DNA of 35,010 nucleotides, taken from positions 1 through 35,010 of the forward strand of contig JASLCF010000183.1 in assembly GCA_030146155.1 (NCBI GenBank). The letters are read 5' to 3'. The stretch comes from Savagea sp. (GTDB lineage: Bacteria > Bacillota > Bacilli > Bacillales_A > Planococcaceae). A program made the translations under genes and the position numbers. Shown one piece after another: positions 25,873 to 34,058 of the stretch. Position 1 is the stretch's first letter, and the number at the start of each line of letters is the position of its first letter. The notes under the pieces are model-generated. The model searched no databases. It was not told where the DNA came from and was given only the letters and a program-made list of their open reading frames with translations.

Positions 25873-25893
25873 ACATACTAAATATTCAGACAA
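25865..25893 (-). promoter_or_regulatory. Promoter of substrate-binding protein 1
   Basis: On the minus strand TTGTCT (25888-25893), 17-base spacer and TACAAT (25865-25870) preceded by TGT (extended -10). It is within the 168-base gap after the upstream binding-protein gene. Confidence 0.75.
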
Positions 25894-25953
25894 TAGAGAA
25901 AAATTAATCAATTAAAAATGTTAATATTTTCTATAATTAGATAACAAGTTAGT

Positions 25954-25981
25954 AAAAACCCCTTCTCAAAAAAGAAGGGGG
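25954..25981 (-). terminator. Intrinsic terminator of substrate-binding protein 2
   Basis: An 8-bp G/C-rich stem (25959-25966 with 25973-25980), followed on the minus strand by TTTTT (25954-25958). It starts seven bases after the stop codon. Confidence 0.88.
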
Positions 25982-25987
25982 GATTAC

Positions 25988-27598
25988 TTATTTTACAAAG
26001 TGAACATCTTGTAACATATAATGTCCAGATGAATTCATCCAGAAACCATCAATTTCATCGCTAACTCCTGTTAAGTAAGCTTGATGATGAACATAAAGCA
26101 TTGGTGCGTCTTCAATTAATATTTTTTGAACATCTTCATATAATGCTAAACGTTTTGCTTCATCAATTTCTTGTCTTGCTTCATCTAATAGTTGATCAAC
26201 TTCTGGGTTAGAATAGAATGTAGAGTTACCCGAACCACCGATGTTTTTAGAGTGGAACAATTGTGTTAAGAAATAGTCTGCATCTCCGACTGGGTTAGAT
26301 AAACCAAGGATAAAGATTTCGTGTTCTCCAGCATCTGTTTTATCTAAATATGCACCCCACTCAAGTTGTTCGATTTCTGCATCCACATTTACTTGTTTCA
26401 AAGCATGTTGAAGCATTAACGCAATATCCACACGTAAAGGATTATCATTTGTCCAAATAGATGTTTTAAACCCATTCTCTAATCCAGCTTCAGCCAATAA
26501 CTTTTTAGCTTCTTCCACATTGTAAGTGAGAGGAGGGTATTTTTCACTGTAACCAAAAACGCCTGGTGCTAATGGACCTTTTGCTTGAATGCCGAATCCG
26601 TCATAAACATCTTCAACGATTTCTTGTGTATTGACAAGCATTGAAATGGCTTTACGTACACGAGGATCATTGAAGGGCTCTTTTTCAGTCTGAAAACCTA
26701 CATATGAAAGAGAGTTTCCATTTTTTACATCTACTTCTGCAGCCCCAGATTGATTTACTGTGTTGACTTCAGAAGGTTGAACAGGTTCAATGATATGGGC
26801 ATAACCAGATTCTAATTCAGCTAAACGTGTCCCACTTTCTGGAATCACTTTAAATGTGACAGTATCAACTTTAGCAGGCTCTCCCCAGTAGTCATCATTT
26901 TTTTCTAGTTTTACTTCATTAGAAGGATCCCAAGAAACAAATTTAAACATCCCTGTACCAATTGGACCTTCAGATACAATTGCACCCGGTTGTTTTCCAT
27001 TTTTCATCCCTTCATAGTCCGCTTCAATTAACTTAGGACTTAACATCACGCCTACTGGGTGATTTAAATGTGCAAGTAATGGAGCAAATGGATATTCAGT
27101 GATAATTTGAATTTTGTGATCATCGATTACTTTTACTTCTTTAATGACTTCAAATAAAAATGCACGTGGTGCCGCAACTTCAGGATCTAAAATACGTTCG
27201 AAGTTTGCTTTAACTGCTTCTCCATTAAAAGGCTCTCCATCATGGAATTTAACGTCCTTTTGAAGTTCAAACTCCCATGTGACATCGTCAATTGTTGTCC
27301 AAGATGTTGCGAGGCTTGGAATAATTTGATCTTCTTTGTCCTTTTTGACAAGACCTTCCATCATATTAACCATTACTGCTGCTGTTGGAACGTCTGTTGC
27401 TGTTTGTGGATCCATTTTCGCTGCATCAGATAGAACAGCAATGACTAAATCGCCACCTTCTTTCACTTCTTCATTTCCTTTGTTGTCCTTTTCTTTCCCT
27501 GATTCTTTTTCTTTATCTCCCCCACCAGAACAAGCTGATAGAAGCAATATTCCGAAAATTAAGAAAATAAAGAACAAATGATTTCTACTATTTTTCAT
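25988..27598 (-). CDS. Peptide-type ABC transporter substrate-binding lipoprotein 2 (SBP family 5)
   Basis: The 536-residue lipoprotein has lipobox L-S-A-C (Cys23), a Lys/Glu-rich linker and a family 5 binding domain nearly collinear with the neighbouring paralogue ('GGDLVIAVLSDAAKMDPQ' near the start; 'VKFHDGEPFNGEAVKANFERI'). Differences cluster in the linker and in the middle, so the pair may bind overlapping but distinct peptides. Its SD (AAAGGGGA) and start are 259 bases from the divergent permease operon, and the shared intergenic region suggests joint control. A terminator after it means each binding protein is made from its own message. Confidence 0.93.
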   Translation of the reverse strand: MKNSRNHLFFIFLIFGILLLSACSGGGDKEKESGKEKDNKGNEEVKEGGDLVIAVLSDAAKMDPQTATDVPTAAVMVNMMEGLVKKDKEDQIIPSLATSWTTIDDVTWEFELQKDVKFHDGEPFNGEAVKANFERILDPEVAAPRAFLFEVIKEVKVIDDHKIQIITEYPFAPLLAHLNHPVGVMLSPKLIEADYEGMKNGKQPGAIVSEGPIGTGMFKFVSWDPSNEVKLEKNDDYWGEPAKVDTVTFKVIPESGTRLAELESGYAHIIEPVQPSEVNTVNQSGAAEVDVKNGNSLSYVGFQTEKEPFNDPRVRKAISMLVNTQEIVEDVYDGFGIQAKGPLAPGVFGYSEKYPPLTYNVEEAKKLLAEAGLENGFKTSIWTNDNPLRVDIALMLQHALKQVNVDAEIEQLEWGAYLDKTDAGEHEIFILGLSNPVGDADYFLTQLFHSKNIGGSGNSTFYSNPEVDQLLDEARQEIDEAKRLALYEDVQKILIEDAPMLYVHHQAYLTGVSDEIDGFWMNSSGHYMLQDVHFVK

Positions 27599-27629
27599 AC
27601 AATTTTCCCCTTTCTTTGTATTAGGTAAA

Positions 27630-27658
27630 ACAATAGCATGTTGAAATTATTAAATCAA
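27630..27658 (-). promoter_or_regulatory. Promoter of substrate-binding protein 2
   Basis: On the minus strand TTGATT (27653-27658), 17-base spacer and TATTGT (27630-27635) preceded by TGC (extended -10). Confidence 0.65.
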
Positions 27659-27786
27659 TAGTTATTTTTTGTTTAAAGCAGAAAAAAAACGCGTGAATAA
27701 GAAATATTCTATATACAATTTATGTTCTGAATAAAATTTTCATTTACAAATAAGGTAAACTGTATTAATTTATTAAGTAATCACAA

Positions 27787-27801
27787 AATTTTCTGAACAT
27801 T
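27787..27801. promoter_or_regulatory. CodY-like operator upstream of the permease/ATPase operon
   Basis: AATTTTCTGAACATT matches the CodY consensus AATTTTCWGAAAATT at 14 of 15 positions. It covers the -35 position (27796-27801) of the permease promoter, where bound CodY would block RNA polymerase. A weaker partial match (10/15) is at 27721-27735. CodY represses peptide importers in rich medium in Bacillus and relatives; binding here is inference. Confidence 0.65.
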
Positions 27802-27815
27802 ATTTGTTCTGTGCG

Positions 27816-27824
27816 TGGTATGAT
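27816..27824 (+). promoter_or_regulatory. Extended -10 promoter of the permease/ATPase operon
   Basis: TG-G-TATGAT at 27816-27824; the -35 position (AACATT, 27796-27801) is poor and overlaps the CodY-like box. The start codon is 33 bases downstream. Confidence 0.6.
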
Positions 27825-27857
27825 TAAAAAAATTAGATATAGTAGGGGGGATTTTGT

Positions 27858-28760
27858 TTGGCGACTGAGACAACACACATTCAAGAAAAGAGAAGAAATC
27901 CAAAAGTCGAGTATTACAAGATGATTTGGAAACGGCTGAAAAAAAATAAGGCTGCTGTTGTGGGTGGAATATTAATCATTGTTTTTATTATTTTATCCAT
28001 ATTAGGAACAGATACGATTGGACCTCATGTATTTAAAAATGATCCAACGCATATCGTACTTAAAGATAAGCTACAAAAACCTTCAGCAGAACATTGGTTT
28101 GGCACAGATAATTACGGGAGAGATATATTCACCCGATTAATTTACGGGATGAAATATACTTTATTTATCGGATTTACATCAGTTGCAATTGGTGGAATTA
28201 TTGGGGTCGTTTTAGGAATAGTAGCTGGGTATTTTGGTGGTTGGATAGATACAATTATTATGAGAATAATGGACGTACTCTTGGCTTTCCCAGGTATTCT
28301 ACTTGCATTAGCCATTGTAAGTGTACTAGGGGCAAGTCTACAAAATATGATTATCGCAGTATCGATTTACTCAGTTCCGGCATTTGCGAGAATTGTAAGA
28401 GGCTCAACTTTATCTGTCAGGAAGTTAGAATACATTGATGCGATTCGAGCTTTAGGGGCTACAAATGGTCGTATTATTTTTAAACATATTTTACCCAACG
28501 TGATGAGTCCGATTATTGTACAAGCTACATTAAGAATCGCGACGGCAGTGTTAACGGCAAGTGGTCTTTCCTTCTTAGGACTAGGTGTTCAACCACCTGA
28601 CCCAGAGTGGGGGGCAATGATGAGTGAGGGGAAAAACTTCATGAGAGAACATCCTCATGTCATTATGTTCCCTGGGATGATGGTTGTAATTGTTGTGTTA
28701 GCATTCAACATATTCGGAGATGGATTACGTGATGCACTTGATCCTAAAATGAACAAATAG
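27858..28760 (+). CDS. Peptide-type ABC transporter permease, C subunit (DppC/OppC type)
   Basis: This 300-residue inner permease starts at TTG 27858 (AGGGGGG, 7-base spacer). It has an N-terminal cytoplasmic segment and TM1 (about 35-55, the OppC_N region), the conserved 'HWFGTDNYGRDIFTRLIYG' loop of C-type permeases, and a BPD_transp_1 domain of five or so helices. The ATPase-contact EAA loop is 'YIDAIRALGATNGRIIFKHILPN'. It pairs with the next gene to form the membrane channel. It is the first gene of the operon, ahead of the B subunit, the reverse of the common B-then-C order. Confidence 0.93.
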   Translation: MATETTHIQEKRRNPKVEYYKMIWKRLKKNKAAVVGGILIIVFIILSILGTDTIGPHVFKNDPTHIVLKDKLQKPSAEHWFGTDNYGRDIFTRLIYGMKYTLFIGFTSVAIGGIIGVVLGIVAGYFGGWIDTIIMRIMDVLLAFPGILLALAIVSVLGASLQNMIIAVSIYSVPAFARIVRGSTLSVRKLEYIDAIRALGATNGRIIFKHILPNVMSPIIVQATLRIATAVLTASGLSFLGLGVQPPDPEWGAMMSEGKNFMREHPHVIMFPGMMVVIVVLAFNIFGDGLRDALDPKMNK

Positions 28761-28775
28761 GGAGGAGGAAATAGT

Positions 28776-29717
28776 TTGACAAAATATATCATTCGTAGAT
28801 TACTACAAACAATTCCTGTGTTACTTGGCGTATCGATTCTTGTTTTTTCTTTGATGCATTTAATTCCTGGTAACGCAGCACAGATGATGGCTGGTGAAGG
28901 AGCTTCGCCACAAACCATTGCGGCTTTAGAAGAAAAACTAGGTTTAAACGATCCTCTTCCGGTTCAATATGGGAGATACATGTCTCACGTGTTACAAGGA
29001 GATTTAGGTGATTCTATTCGAAATGGTCGTCCAGTAATTGATGAGATCAAAAATAGATTTTGGGTAACTGCAGAATTAGCAATTTACGCAACAATTGTAG
29101 CCGTATTTTTAGGGCTTATTGCAGGTATTATTTCTGCGGTTCGTCATTCGACTTTATCAGACGCAGCGATTATGATGGTTGCACTTTTCGGCTTATCTAT
29201 GCCAAATTTCTGGTTAGGTTTAGTTTTAATTCAATGGTTTGCAGTTGGAGGAGATTTCTTACCTGACTTTTTGAAAATGCGGCCATCTGGATGGGGAGAT
29301 AGTTGGCGTCAAGTAGTTCTTCCGGTCATAACATTAGGGACTGGTGGAGCAGCGATTATTGCAAGAATGACTCGTTCGGCAATGTTAGAAGTAATAGGTC
29401 AGGATTATATTCGAACAGCTCGTGCAAAAGGTGTGAGTGAACGAATTGTAATTTATCGCCATGCTTTAAAAAATGCTTTGATTCCAGTCATTACGGTAGT
29501 AGGATTAGAATTTGGTGCATTTTTAGGTGGTGCTGTTATTACAGAAACAGTCTTTGCGATTAATGGGATGGGTAGACTTACTATTCAAGCGATTCAACAA
29601 CGTGATTTCCCAGTTGTACAAGGAACAGTACTAGTAATTTCATTATTATTCGTTCTGGTCAATTTATTAGTAGATATTTCTTATCGATTATTAAATAAAC
29701 GAATTGATTTAAATTAA
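28776..29717 (+). CDS. Peptide-type ABC transporter permease, B subunit (DppB/OppB type)
   Basis: This 313-residue permease has the B-type N-terminus 'RRLLQTIPVLLGVSILVFSL' directly after a TTG start at 28776 (SD AGGAGG), then a short extracellular segment and five more helices. The EAA loop is 'YIRTARAKGVSERIVIYRHAL'. The 15-base gap after the C subunit shows co-translation. Both permeases have all the expected helices, so the transporter looks intact. The substrate class, di-/oligopeptides or glutathione, is inferred from the family. Confidence 0.93.
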   Translation: MTKYIIRRLLQTIPVLLGVSILVFSLMHLIPGNAAQMMAGEGASPQTIAALEEKLGLNDPLPVQYGRYMSHVLQGDLGDSIRNGRPVIDEIKNRFWVTAELAIYATIVAVFLGLIAGIISAVRHSTLSDAAIMMVALFGLSMPNFWLGLVLIQWFAVGGDFLPDFLKMRPSGWGDSWRQVVLPVITLGTGGAAIIARMTRSAMLEVIGQDYIRTARAKGVSERIVIYRHALKNALIPVITVVGLEFGAFLGGAVITETVFAINGMGRLTIQAIQQRDFPVVQGTVLVISLLFVLVNLLVDISYRLLNKRIDLN

Positions 29718-29743
29718 AGTAGCGTAAGAATGGAGGAGAACTC

Positions 29744-30769
29744 ATGTCAGAACCTGTTTTAAGAGTAAAAGATTTGCGCACTTCTTTCTTCACTGACGAT
29801 GGTGAAGTAAAGGCAGTAGACGGTGTTACGTTTGATGTTCCTAAGGGAGAAACAATTGGCATCGTGGGAGAATCTGGCTCAGGTAAGAGTATTACCTCTC
29901 TATCTATTTTGAAGCTACTTGCAAGCAGTGGAAAAATAGTAGGTGGAGAAATTTTATTTAAAGGAAATGATTTAACAAAATATACAGATAAACAAATGCG
30001 TGAAATACGTGGGAATGCTATTTCAATGATTTTTCAGGAACCTATGACTTCATTGAATCCAGTATTCACTGTGGGCTATCAGATTAGTGAATCTCTGATT
30101 AAGCATAAACAAATGAATAAAAAAGATGCATTGAAGCGTTCAGTCGAATTACTAGAATTAGTTGGAATCCCTTCACCTGAAACACGTGTGAAAAATTATC
30201 CATATGAGCTATCAGGTGGAATGAGACAACGGGTAATGATTGCGATGGCATTGGCATGCGACCCTGAAATATTAATTGCAGATGAGCCAACTACTGCACT
30301 AGACGTAACCATTCAAGCACAAATATTGAATTTAATGAAAGAGTTACAAGAGAAATTAGGCATGTCTATTATTTTTATTACACATGATTTGGGTGTTGTA
30401 GCAGAGACATGTGATTATGTAGCTGTCATGTATGCCGGACAAATTGTAGAGTTTGCAGATATAATTACCCTATTCAAACAACCCAAACACCCTTACACAA
30501 TTGGTTTATTGAACTCATTACCTAGACATGATATTGATCAAGAAGCATTAGAACCTATTAAAGGAAATGTGCCAAATGTGCACGAAATGCCAACGGGGTG
30601 TCGTTTTGCACCAAGATGTCCTGCGGCGTCAGCAATTTGTAAAGAGCAGATGCCCCAGTTACAAAAAGACGCTGAGGGTAACGATGTAAGATGTTGGTTA
30701 TATACTGAACAATGGGATGGAGAGAAGGAGGTTGATTTGTATGGCGAAAAAAGAATTGCTCAAGGTTGA
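29744..30769 (+). CDS. Peptide-type ABC transporter ATPase, D subunit (DppD/OppD type)
   Basis: The 341-residue ATPase has Walker A GESGSGKS near residue 45, Q-loop 'MIFQEPMTSLNP', signature LSGGMRQR, Walker B 'ILIADEPTTALD' and H-loop 'ITHDLGVV'. The C-terminal oligopeptide-transporter extension contains four cysteines ('GCRFAPRCP', 'AICKEQ', 'DVRCW'), which in related D subunits hold an iron-sulfur cluster; whether that is true here is inference. ATG 29744 follows GGAGGAG. Its end overlaps the F subunit start by 29 bases, whose SD lies inside this gene. Confidence 0.94.
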   Translation: MSEPVLRVKDLRTSFFTDDGEVKAVDGVTFDVPKGETIGIVGESGSGKSITSLSILKLLASSGKIVGGEILFKGNDLTKYTDKQMREIRGNAISMIFQEPMTSLNPVFTVGYQISESLIKHKQMNKKDALKRSVELLELVGIPSPETRVKNYPYELSGGMRQRVMIAMALACDPEILIADEPTTALDVTIQAQILNLMKELQEKLGMSIIFITHDLGVVAETCDYVAVMYAGQIVEFADIITLFKQPKHPYTIGLLNSLPRHDIDQEALEPIKGNVPNVHEMPTGCRFAPRCPAASAICKEQMPQLQKDAEGNDVRCWLYTEQWDGEKEVDLYGEKRIAQG

Positions 30770-31739
30770 ACATCTGCAGCAATACTTTCCAATTAAAGGT
30801 GGCTTTTTAGGCCGTACAGTCAATCACGTAAAAGCAGTGGATGATATAAGCTTTTCTGTTTATGAAGGAGAAACTGTCAGCATTGTTGGGGAGTCGGGTT
30901 GTGGAAAATCAACGACAGGGCGCGCGATTTTAAGACTTGAAGAACCTACAGGGGGAAAAGTTTCATTTGGAGATGTGGATCTTGCTTCTTTATCACATAA
31001 AGAAATGAGAAAGTATCGTAAAGATTTACAAATTATCTTCCAAGACCCTTATGCCTCTATTAATCCAAGGCAAACAGTGGTTGAGATATTAACTGAAGCA
31101 ATGGAAATTCAAAATGTGGTTCCTAAAAAAGAACGAAGAAAAAGAGCGATTGAATTACTGGAAACTGTAGGGTTAAATGAGTATCAAGCAGATCGATACC
31201 CACATGAATTTTCAGGAGGACAAAGACAAAGAGTAGGAATTGCAAGGGCCTTATCAGTTAATCCTCGCTTAATTATTGCAGATGAAGCAGTCTCTGCGTT
31301 GGATGTGTCTATCCAAGCTCAGGTATTGAACTTGTTAAAGAAATTACAAAAAGATTTTAATTTAACTTATTTGTTTATTTCGCATGATTTAGGTGTGGTG
31401 CGTCATATTTCTGACCGCGTAATCGTAATGTATTTAGGTAAGATTGTAGAAATAGGTGATCGAGTTTCTATTTTTGAAAATCCTAAACACCCTTATACGA
31501 AAGCATTATTATCAGCAATACCTATTCCAGACCCAACTATAAAGAAAGAACATGTTCCACTCACAGGAGATGTTCCTTCTCCAATTGATCCACCAACAGG
31601 ATGTCGTTTTCATACAAGATGTCCATTTGCTCAAGAGATTTGTAAGACACAAGAGCCAGTGCTAATGAATGAATCTGATATGAAGGAAGGGCATCAAGCT
31701 GCTTGTCATTTCATTGATCGTTTACAGCTTAAAGCATAA
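30741..31739 (+). CDS. Peptide-type ABC transporter ATPase, F subunit (DppF/OppF type)
   Basis: The 332-residue ATPase starts at ATG 30741 (AAGGAGG, 9-base spacer); an upstream in-frame ATG at 30717 lacks an SD. Motifs: 'QQYFPIKGGFLGRTVNHVKA' is the F-type N-terminus, then Walker A GESGCGKST, Q-loop 'IIFQDPYASINP', signature FSGGQRQR, Walker B 'LIIADEAVSALD' (DEA instead of the usual DEP) and H-loop 'ISHDLGVV'. Four C-terminal cysteines match those of the D subunit. It is the last gene of the operon and ends one base before a bidirectional terminator. Confidence 0.95.
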   Translation: MAKKELLKVEHLQQYFPIKGGFLGRTVNHVKAVDDISFSVYEGETVSIVGESGCGKSTTGRAILRLEEPTGGKVSFGDVDLASLSHKEMRKYRKDLQIIFQDPYASINPRQTVVEILTEAMEIQNVVPKKERRKRAIELLETVGLNEYQADRYPHEFSGGQRQRVGIARALSVNPRLIIADEAVSALDVSIQAQVLNLLKKLQKDFNLTYLFISHDLGVVRHISDRVIVMYLGKIVEIGDRVSIFENPKHPYTKALLSAIPIPDPTIKKEHVPLTGDVPSPIDPPTGCRFHTRCPFAQEICKTQEPVLMNESDMKEGHQAACHFIDRLQLKA

Positions 31740-31777
31740 AAAAGACCGAACTTCTTTTCTAAGAAGTTCGGTCTTTT
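31740..31777. terminator. Bidirectional terminator between the importer operon and degV
   Basis: A perfect 17-bp inverted repeat (31740-31756 with 31761-31777) with a 4-base loop and A/T tracts on both sides. It serves the F-subunit gene on the plus strand and degV on the minus strand. Confidence 0.93.
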
Positions 31778-31787
31778 ACGATGTGTT

Positions 31788-32633
31788 TTATTTTTCGATG
31801 AAAAATAACGCTAATGTACTGGGACCAGTATGTGATGCAATCGTTGAACCAATAATTTCAATTTGAAATGCCTTAGGTTGAACTTGTTTTTCAATTAATG
31901 TTTTAAGTTGAAGAGCGAGTTCTAAATCATCTCCGTGGCTAATCCCGATTGTTTGCTTCTCCAACTGATCTCCTTTTTCTAATAAGAGCTCAACCATTCG
32001 ATTTAAAATCTTCTTTTTACCTCTGATTTTTTCAAATGGAACGAGTTTACCTTCTTCGACATGTAGCAACGGTCTAATATTTAATAAGCCACCTAAAAAA
32101 GCACTGGCTTTAGAAACACGGCCCCCACTAGCTAAATAATCAAGGTCTTCTACTGTGAATAAGTGTTTCATTTTCAGTTTTCGTTGTTCGAGATGTGACG
32201 CAATTTCATCTCTTGCAAGCCCTTGATCTCTAGCTTCAACCATTTCTTCAGCGAGTCGTCCATAGCCTAAGGAAGCGGCTTTAGAATCAATAATTACTAA
32301 GTCCAAGTCGGGATAGTCTTCTTTGACTTGATTCATCGCCATTACTGCCGTGTTGTATGTGCCAGAAAGTTCTGAAGAAAAAGCCAGGTAGAGTCCTTGT
32401 TGATTGGACTCTGCTAACTCAGTCCAAAGTGTAAGGAATTGTTCCAAAGATGCTTGAGAAGTCTTTGGATGGCCGCCTTCTCGAATAAAATCATATACTT
32501 TGATGGGTTCAATTCCTAAAATGTCATCATAAATCGCATCGTTAATTAATACTTTTAAAGGAATCAAGGTTACTTTATTCTTTTCGAAAAATGATAATGG
32601 TAAATCTACTGCACTATCTGTATACAATTTCAT
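31788..32633 (-). CDS. DegV family fatty-acid-binding protein (YitS-like)
   Basis: This 281-residue cytosolic DegV protein binds long-chain fatty acids; some relatives (FakB) present them to the kinase FakA for incorporation into phospholipid. Family marks are 'YTDSAVDLP' near the N-terminus, 'SSELSGTYNTA', 'DSKAASLGYG', 'YLASGGRVSK' (residues about 165-174) and 'SHTGPSTLALFF' at the end. ATG 32633 has SD AAGGGGG. It is 12 bases after the HAD phosphatase gene, so the two form a short operon; the pair resembles yitS/yitU of B. subtilis. No fakA is in the window. Confidence 0.93.
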   Translation of the reverse strand: MKLYTDSAVDLPLSFFEKNKVTLIPLKVLINDAIYDDILGIEPIKVYDFIREGGHPKTSQASLEQFLTLWTELAESNQQGLYLAFSSELSGTYNTAVMAMNQVKEDYPDLDLVIIDSKAASLGYGRLAEEMVEARDQGLARDEIASHLEQRKLKMKHLFTVEDLDYLASGGRVSKASAFLGGLLNIRPLLHVEEGKLVPFEKIRGKKKILNRMVELLLEKGDQLEKQTIGISHGDDLELALQLKTLIEKQVQPKAFQIEIIGSTIASHTGPSTLALFFIEK

Positions 32634-32645
32634 ATGAAAACCCCC

Positions 32646-33455
32646 TTATGATTGGTAAAAATATTGTTGTAAGAAATGGGCAATTCCATCTTCATCGTTT
32701 GATAAAGTGATTGCATTTGCACAAGATTTTAATTCTTGAATGGCATTCCCCATAGCGACTCCTGTGCCTACATATTGTATCATTTCTAAATCATTCGTTT
32801 CGTCTCCAAAAGCAATGGTTCGGTCTGTTGGAATTTGGTATAAGTCTTGTACATATTGAATACCTACTGCTTTATTCACAGAGCGATGGACCAATTCTAA
32901 AATATGAAAAGGCTCACCCCATTCATGGTAATAAAGTGCTTCTACATGTTCATCAAGAATGGCTTTTCGAAGTGCTTCGATTTCATACTTTGTTGATTGT
33001 AATAATAAACTGGTAGCAGGGACTTCTAAATGTTCTATAATACTTCCTTGAACCATCGTTGGGTCGCCAAAATCAAAGATGGGCATCAAGTGTTGATCAA
33101 ATTGTTCAATGTAAACATCATCTTTCACCTCTGCGATGATATTTTTAACATTCATTGTTGTAGCTTTATTAATAATGTCATGTACGAGAGGTAAATCAAT
33201 GGTCATATGCTTTGGCTTCCAACTTGGTATTAATGGGTGGTGGACATAGGCTCCATTAAAATTAACAATGGGTGTAGATAATCTAAGCTCATTATAATAG
33301 GGGACACTCGCTCGAAAAGGACGGCCAGTTGCAATCATAATTTCATGACCTTCTTCTTTTAATCGTTCGAGTGTTTGTTTTGTTAAGTTTGAAATTTCTT
33401 TTTTTGAATTCAGTAGAGTACCATCTAAGTCTAGCACGATTAAATGTTTTTCCAT
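32646..33455 (-). CDS. Cof-type HAD phosphatase (YitU-like)
   Basis: This 269-residue HAD-IIB (Cof) hydrolase probably dephosphorylates a small phosphorylated metabolite such as a sugar phosphate or flavin nucleotide. Motif I is D9-L-D11-G-T (nucleophile D9, acid/base D11), motif II 'MIATGR', motif III Lys in 'VNKAVGI', motif IV 'FGDETNDLEMI'. The region between motifs II and III is the type-II cap that sets specificity, so substrate cannot be told by eye. ATG 33455 has only a weak GAGG SD. It heads the operon with degV and is divergent from the Fe-S gene. Confidence 0.93.
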   Translation of the reverse strand: MEKHLIVLDLDGTLLNSKKEISNLTKQTLERLKEEGHEIMIATGRPFRASVPYYNELRLSTPIVNFNGAYVHHPLIPSWKPKHMTIDLPLVHDIINKATTMNVKNIIAEVKDDVYIEQFDQHLMPIFDFGDPTMVQGSIIEHLEVPATSLLLQSTKYEIEALRKAILDEHVEALYYHEWGEPFHILELVHRSVNKAVGIQYVQDLYQIPTDRTIAFGDETNDLEMIQYVGTGVAMGNAIQELKSCANAITLSNDEDGIAHFLQQYFYQS

Positions 33456-33478
33456 CGTCTCGCCTCGCTTTCTTATTT

Positions 33479-33507
33479 AGTTTATAGTTAAATGCGAAGA
33501 AGGTCAA
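33479..33507 (-). promoter_or_regulatory. Promoter of the HAD phosphatase-degV operon
   Basis: On the minus strand TTGACC (33502-33507), 17-base spacer and TAAACT (33479-33484), about 24 bases before the start codon. Confidence 0.6.
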
Positions 33508-33561
33508 AATATATTCAGCAGCCGATTGAGAAGCAAAGCAAATGCTTTCTCGTATAAACTT

Positions 33562-33570
33562 TGTTATCAT
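33562..33570 (+). promoter_or_regulatory. Extended -10 promoter of the SufT-like gene
   Basis: TG-T-TATCAT at 33562-33570, 38 bases before the start; no good -35. Confidence 0.4.
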
Positions 33571-33608
33571 ATCAATATACAATGGGTAGAGAAAGGAATG
33601 GTTCAAAA

Positions 33609-33920
33609 ATGGATGCAGAAACAAAAGAATACTTATTAGGTGCTTTAGAAAATGTCATTGACCCTGAATTAGGAATTGATATTGTTAATTTAGGTTTAGT
33701 GTACGATGCAACGATAGATGAAAATGGTTTGACAACAGTTACGATGACATTGACTTCAATGGGTTGCCCAATGGGACCACAAATCGTAGGAAGTGTAAAA
33801 CAAGAATTAATGGAGTTGCCTGAAGTCAAAGAAGTTGAAGTGAACATCGTTTGGACGCCCGTTTGGTCTAAAGATATGATGTCCCGTTATGCAAAAATGG
33901 CATTAGGTGTACATGGTTAA
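33609..33920 (+). CDS. yitW: MIP18/DUF59 iron-sulfur assembly factor (YitW/SufT-like)
   Basis: The 103-residue protein (start ATG 33609, AAAGGA ten bases upstream; the earlier ATG 33561 adds unconserved residues and lacks an SD) is a full DUF59 domain. 'VIDPELGIDIVNLGLVYD' (residues 16-33) and 'TMTLTSMGCPMGPQI' with the conserved Cys are the family hallmarks, and the ending 'WSKDMMSRYAKMALG' matches B. subtilis YitW as I remember it. These proteins help mature Fe-S proteins; AddB and perhaps the importer ATPases in this window could be clients, which is only speculation. Confidence 0.93.
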   Translation: MDAETKEYLLGALENVIDPELGIDIVNLGLVYDATIDENGLTTVTMTLTSMGCPMGPQIVGSVKQELMELPEVKEVEVNIVWTPVWSKDMMSRYAKMALGVHG

Positions 33921-33948
33921 AACAAGCAGAAACCCTGCTTGTTTTTTT
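33919..33948 (+). terminator. Intrinsic terminator of the SufT-like gene
   Basis: A 9-bp stem (33921-33929 with 33935-33943), 5-base loop and T-run directly after the stop codon. Confidence 0.9.
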
Positions 33949-34022
33949 ATTTGATTGAATAGGTGAGAATGGAATGATGGTTTAAAAAGGAAACGGAAGG
34001 GCATAAAAAAGTAGGCATTTTT

Positions 34023-34052
34023 TTGTACAAATACTTAAAATTAAGTTATACT
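34023..34052 (+). promoter_or_regulatory. Promoter of the clpB-like gene
   Basis: TTGTAC (34023-34028), 18-base spacer and TATACT (34047-34052); an overlapping TATAAT lies at 34052-34057. The CtsR box starts two bases further on. Confidence 0.6.
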
Positions 34053-34058
34053 ATAATT

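Noticed and set aside
25925..25939. CodY box upstream of binding protein 1
   Set aside because: Only about 10 of 15 bases match, a level expected by chance in AT-rich DNA.
33502..33508. Second CtsR site (GGTCAAA) in the HAD phosphatase promoter
   Set aside because: Only one heptad is present; CtsR needs the direct repeat.
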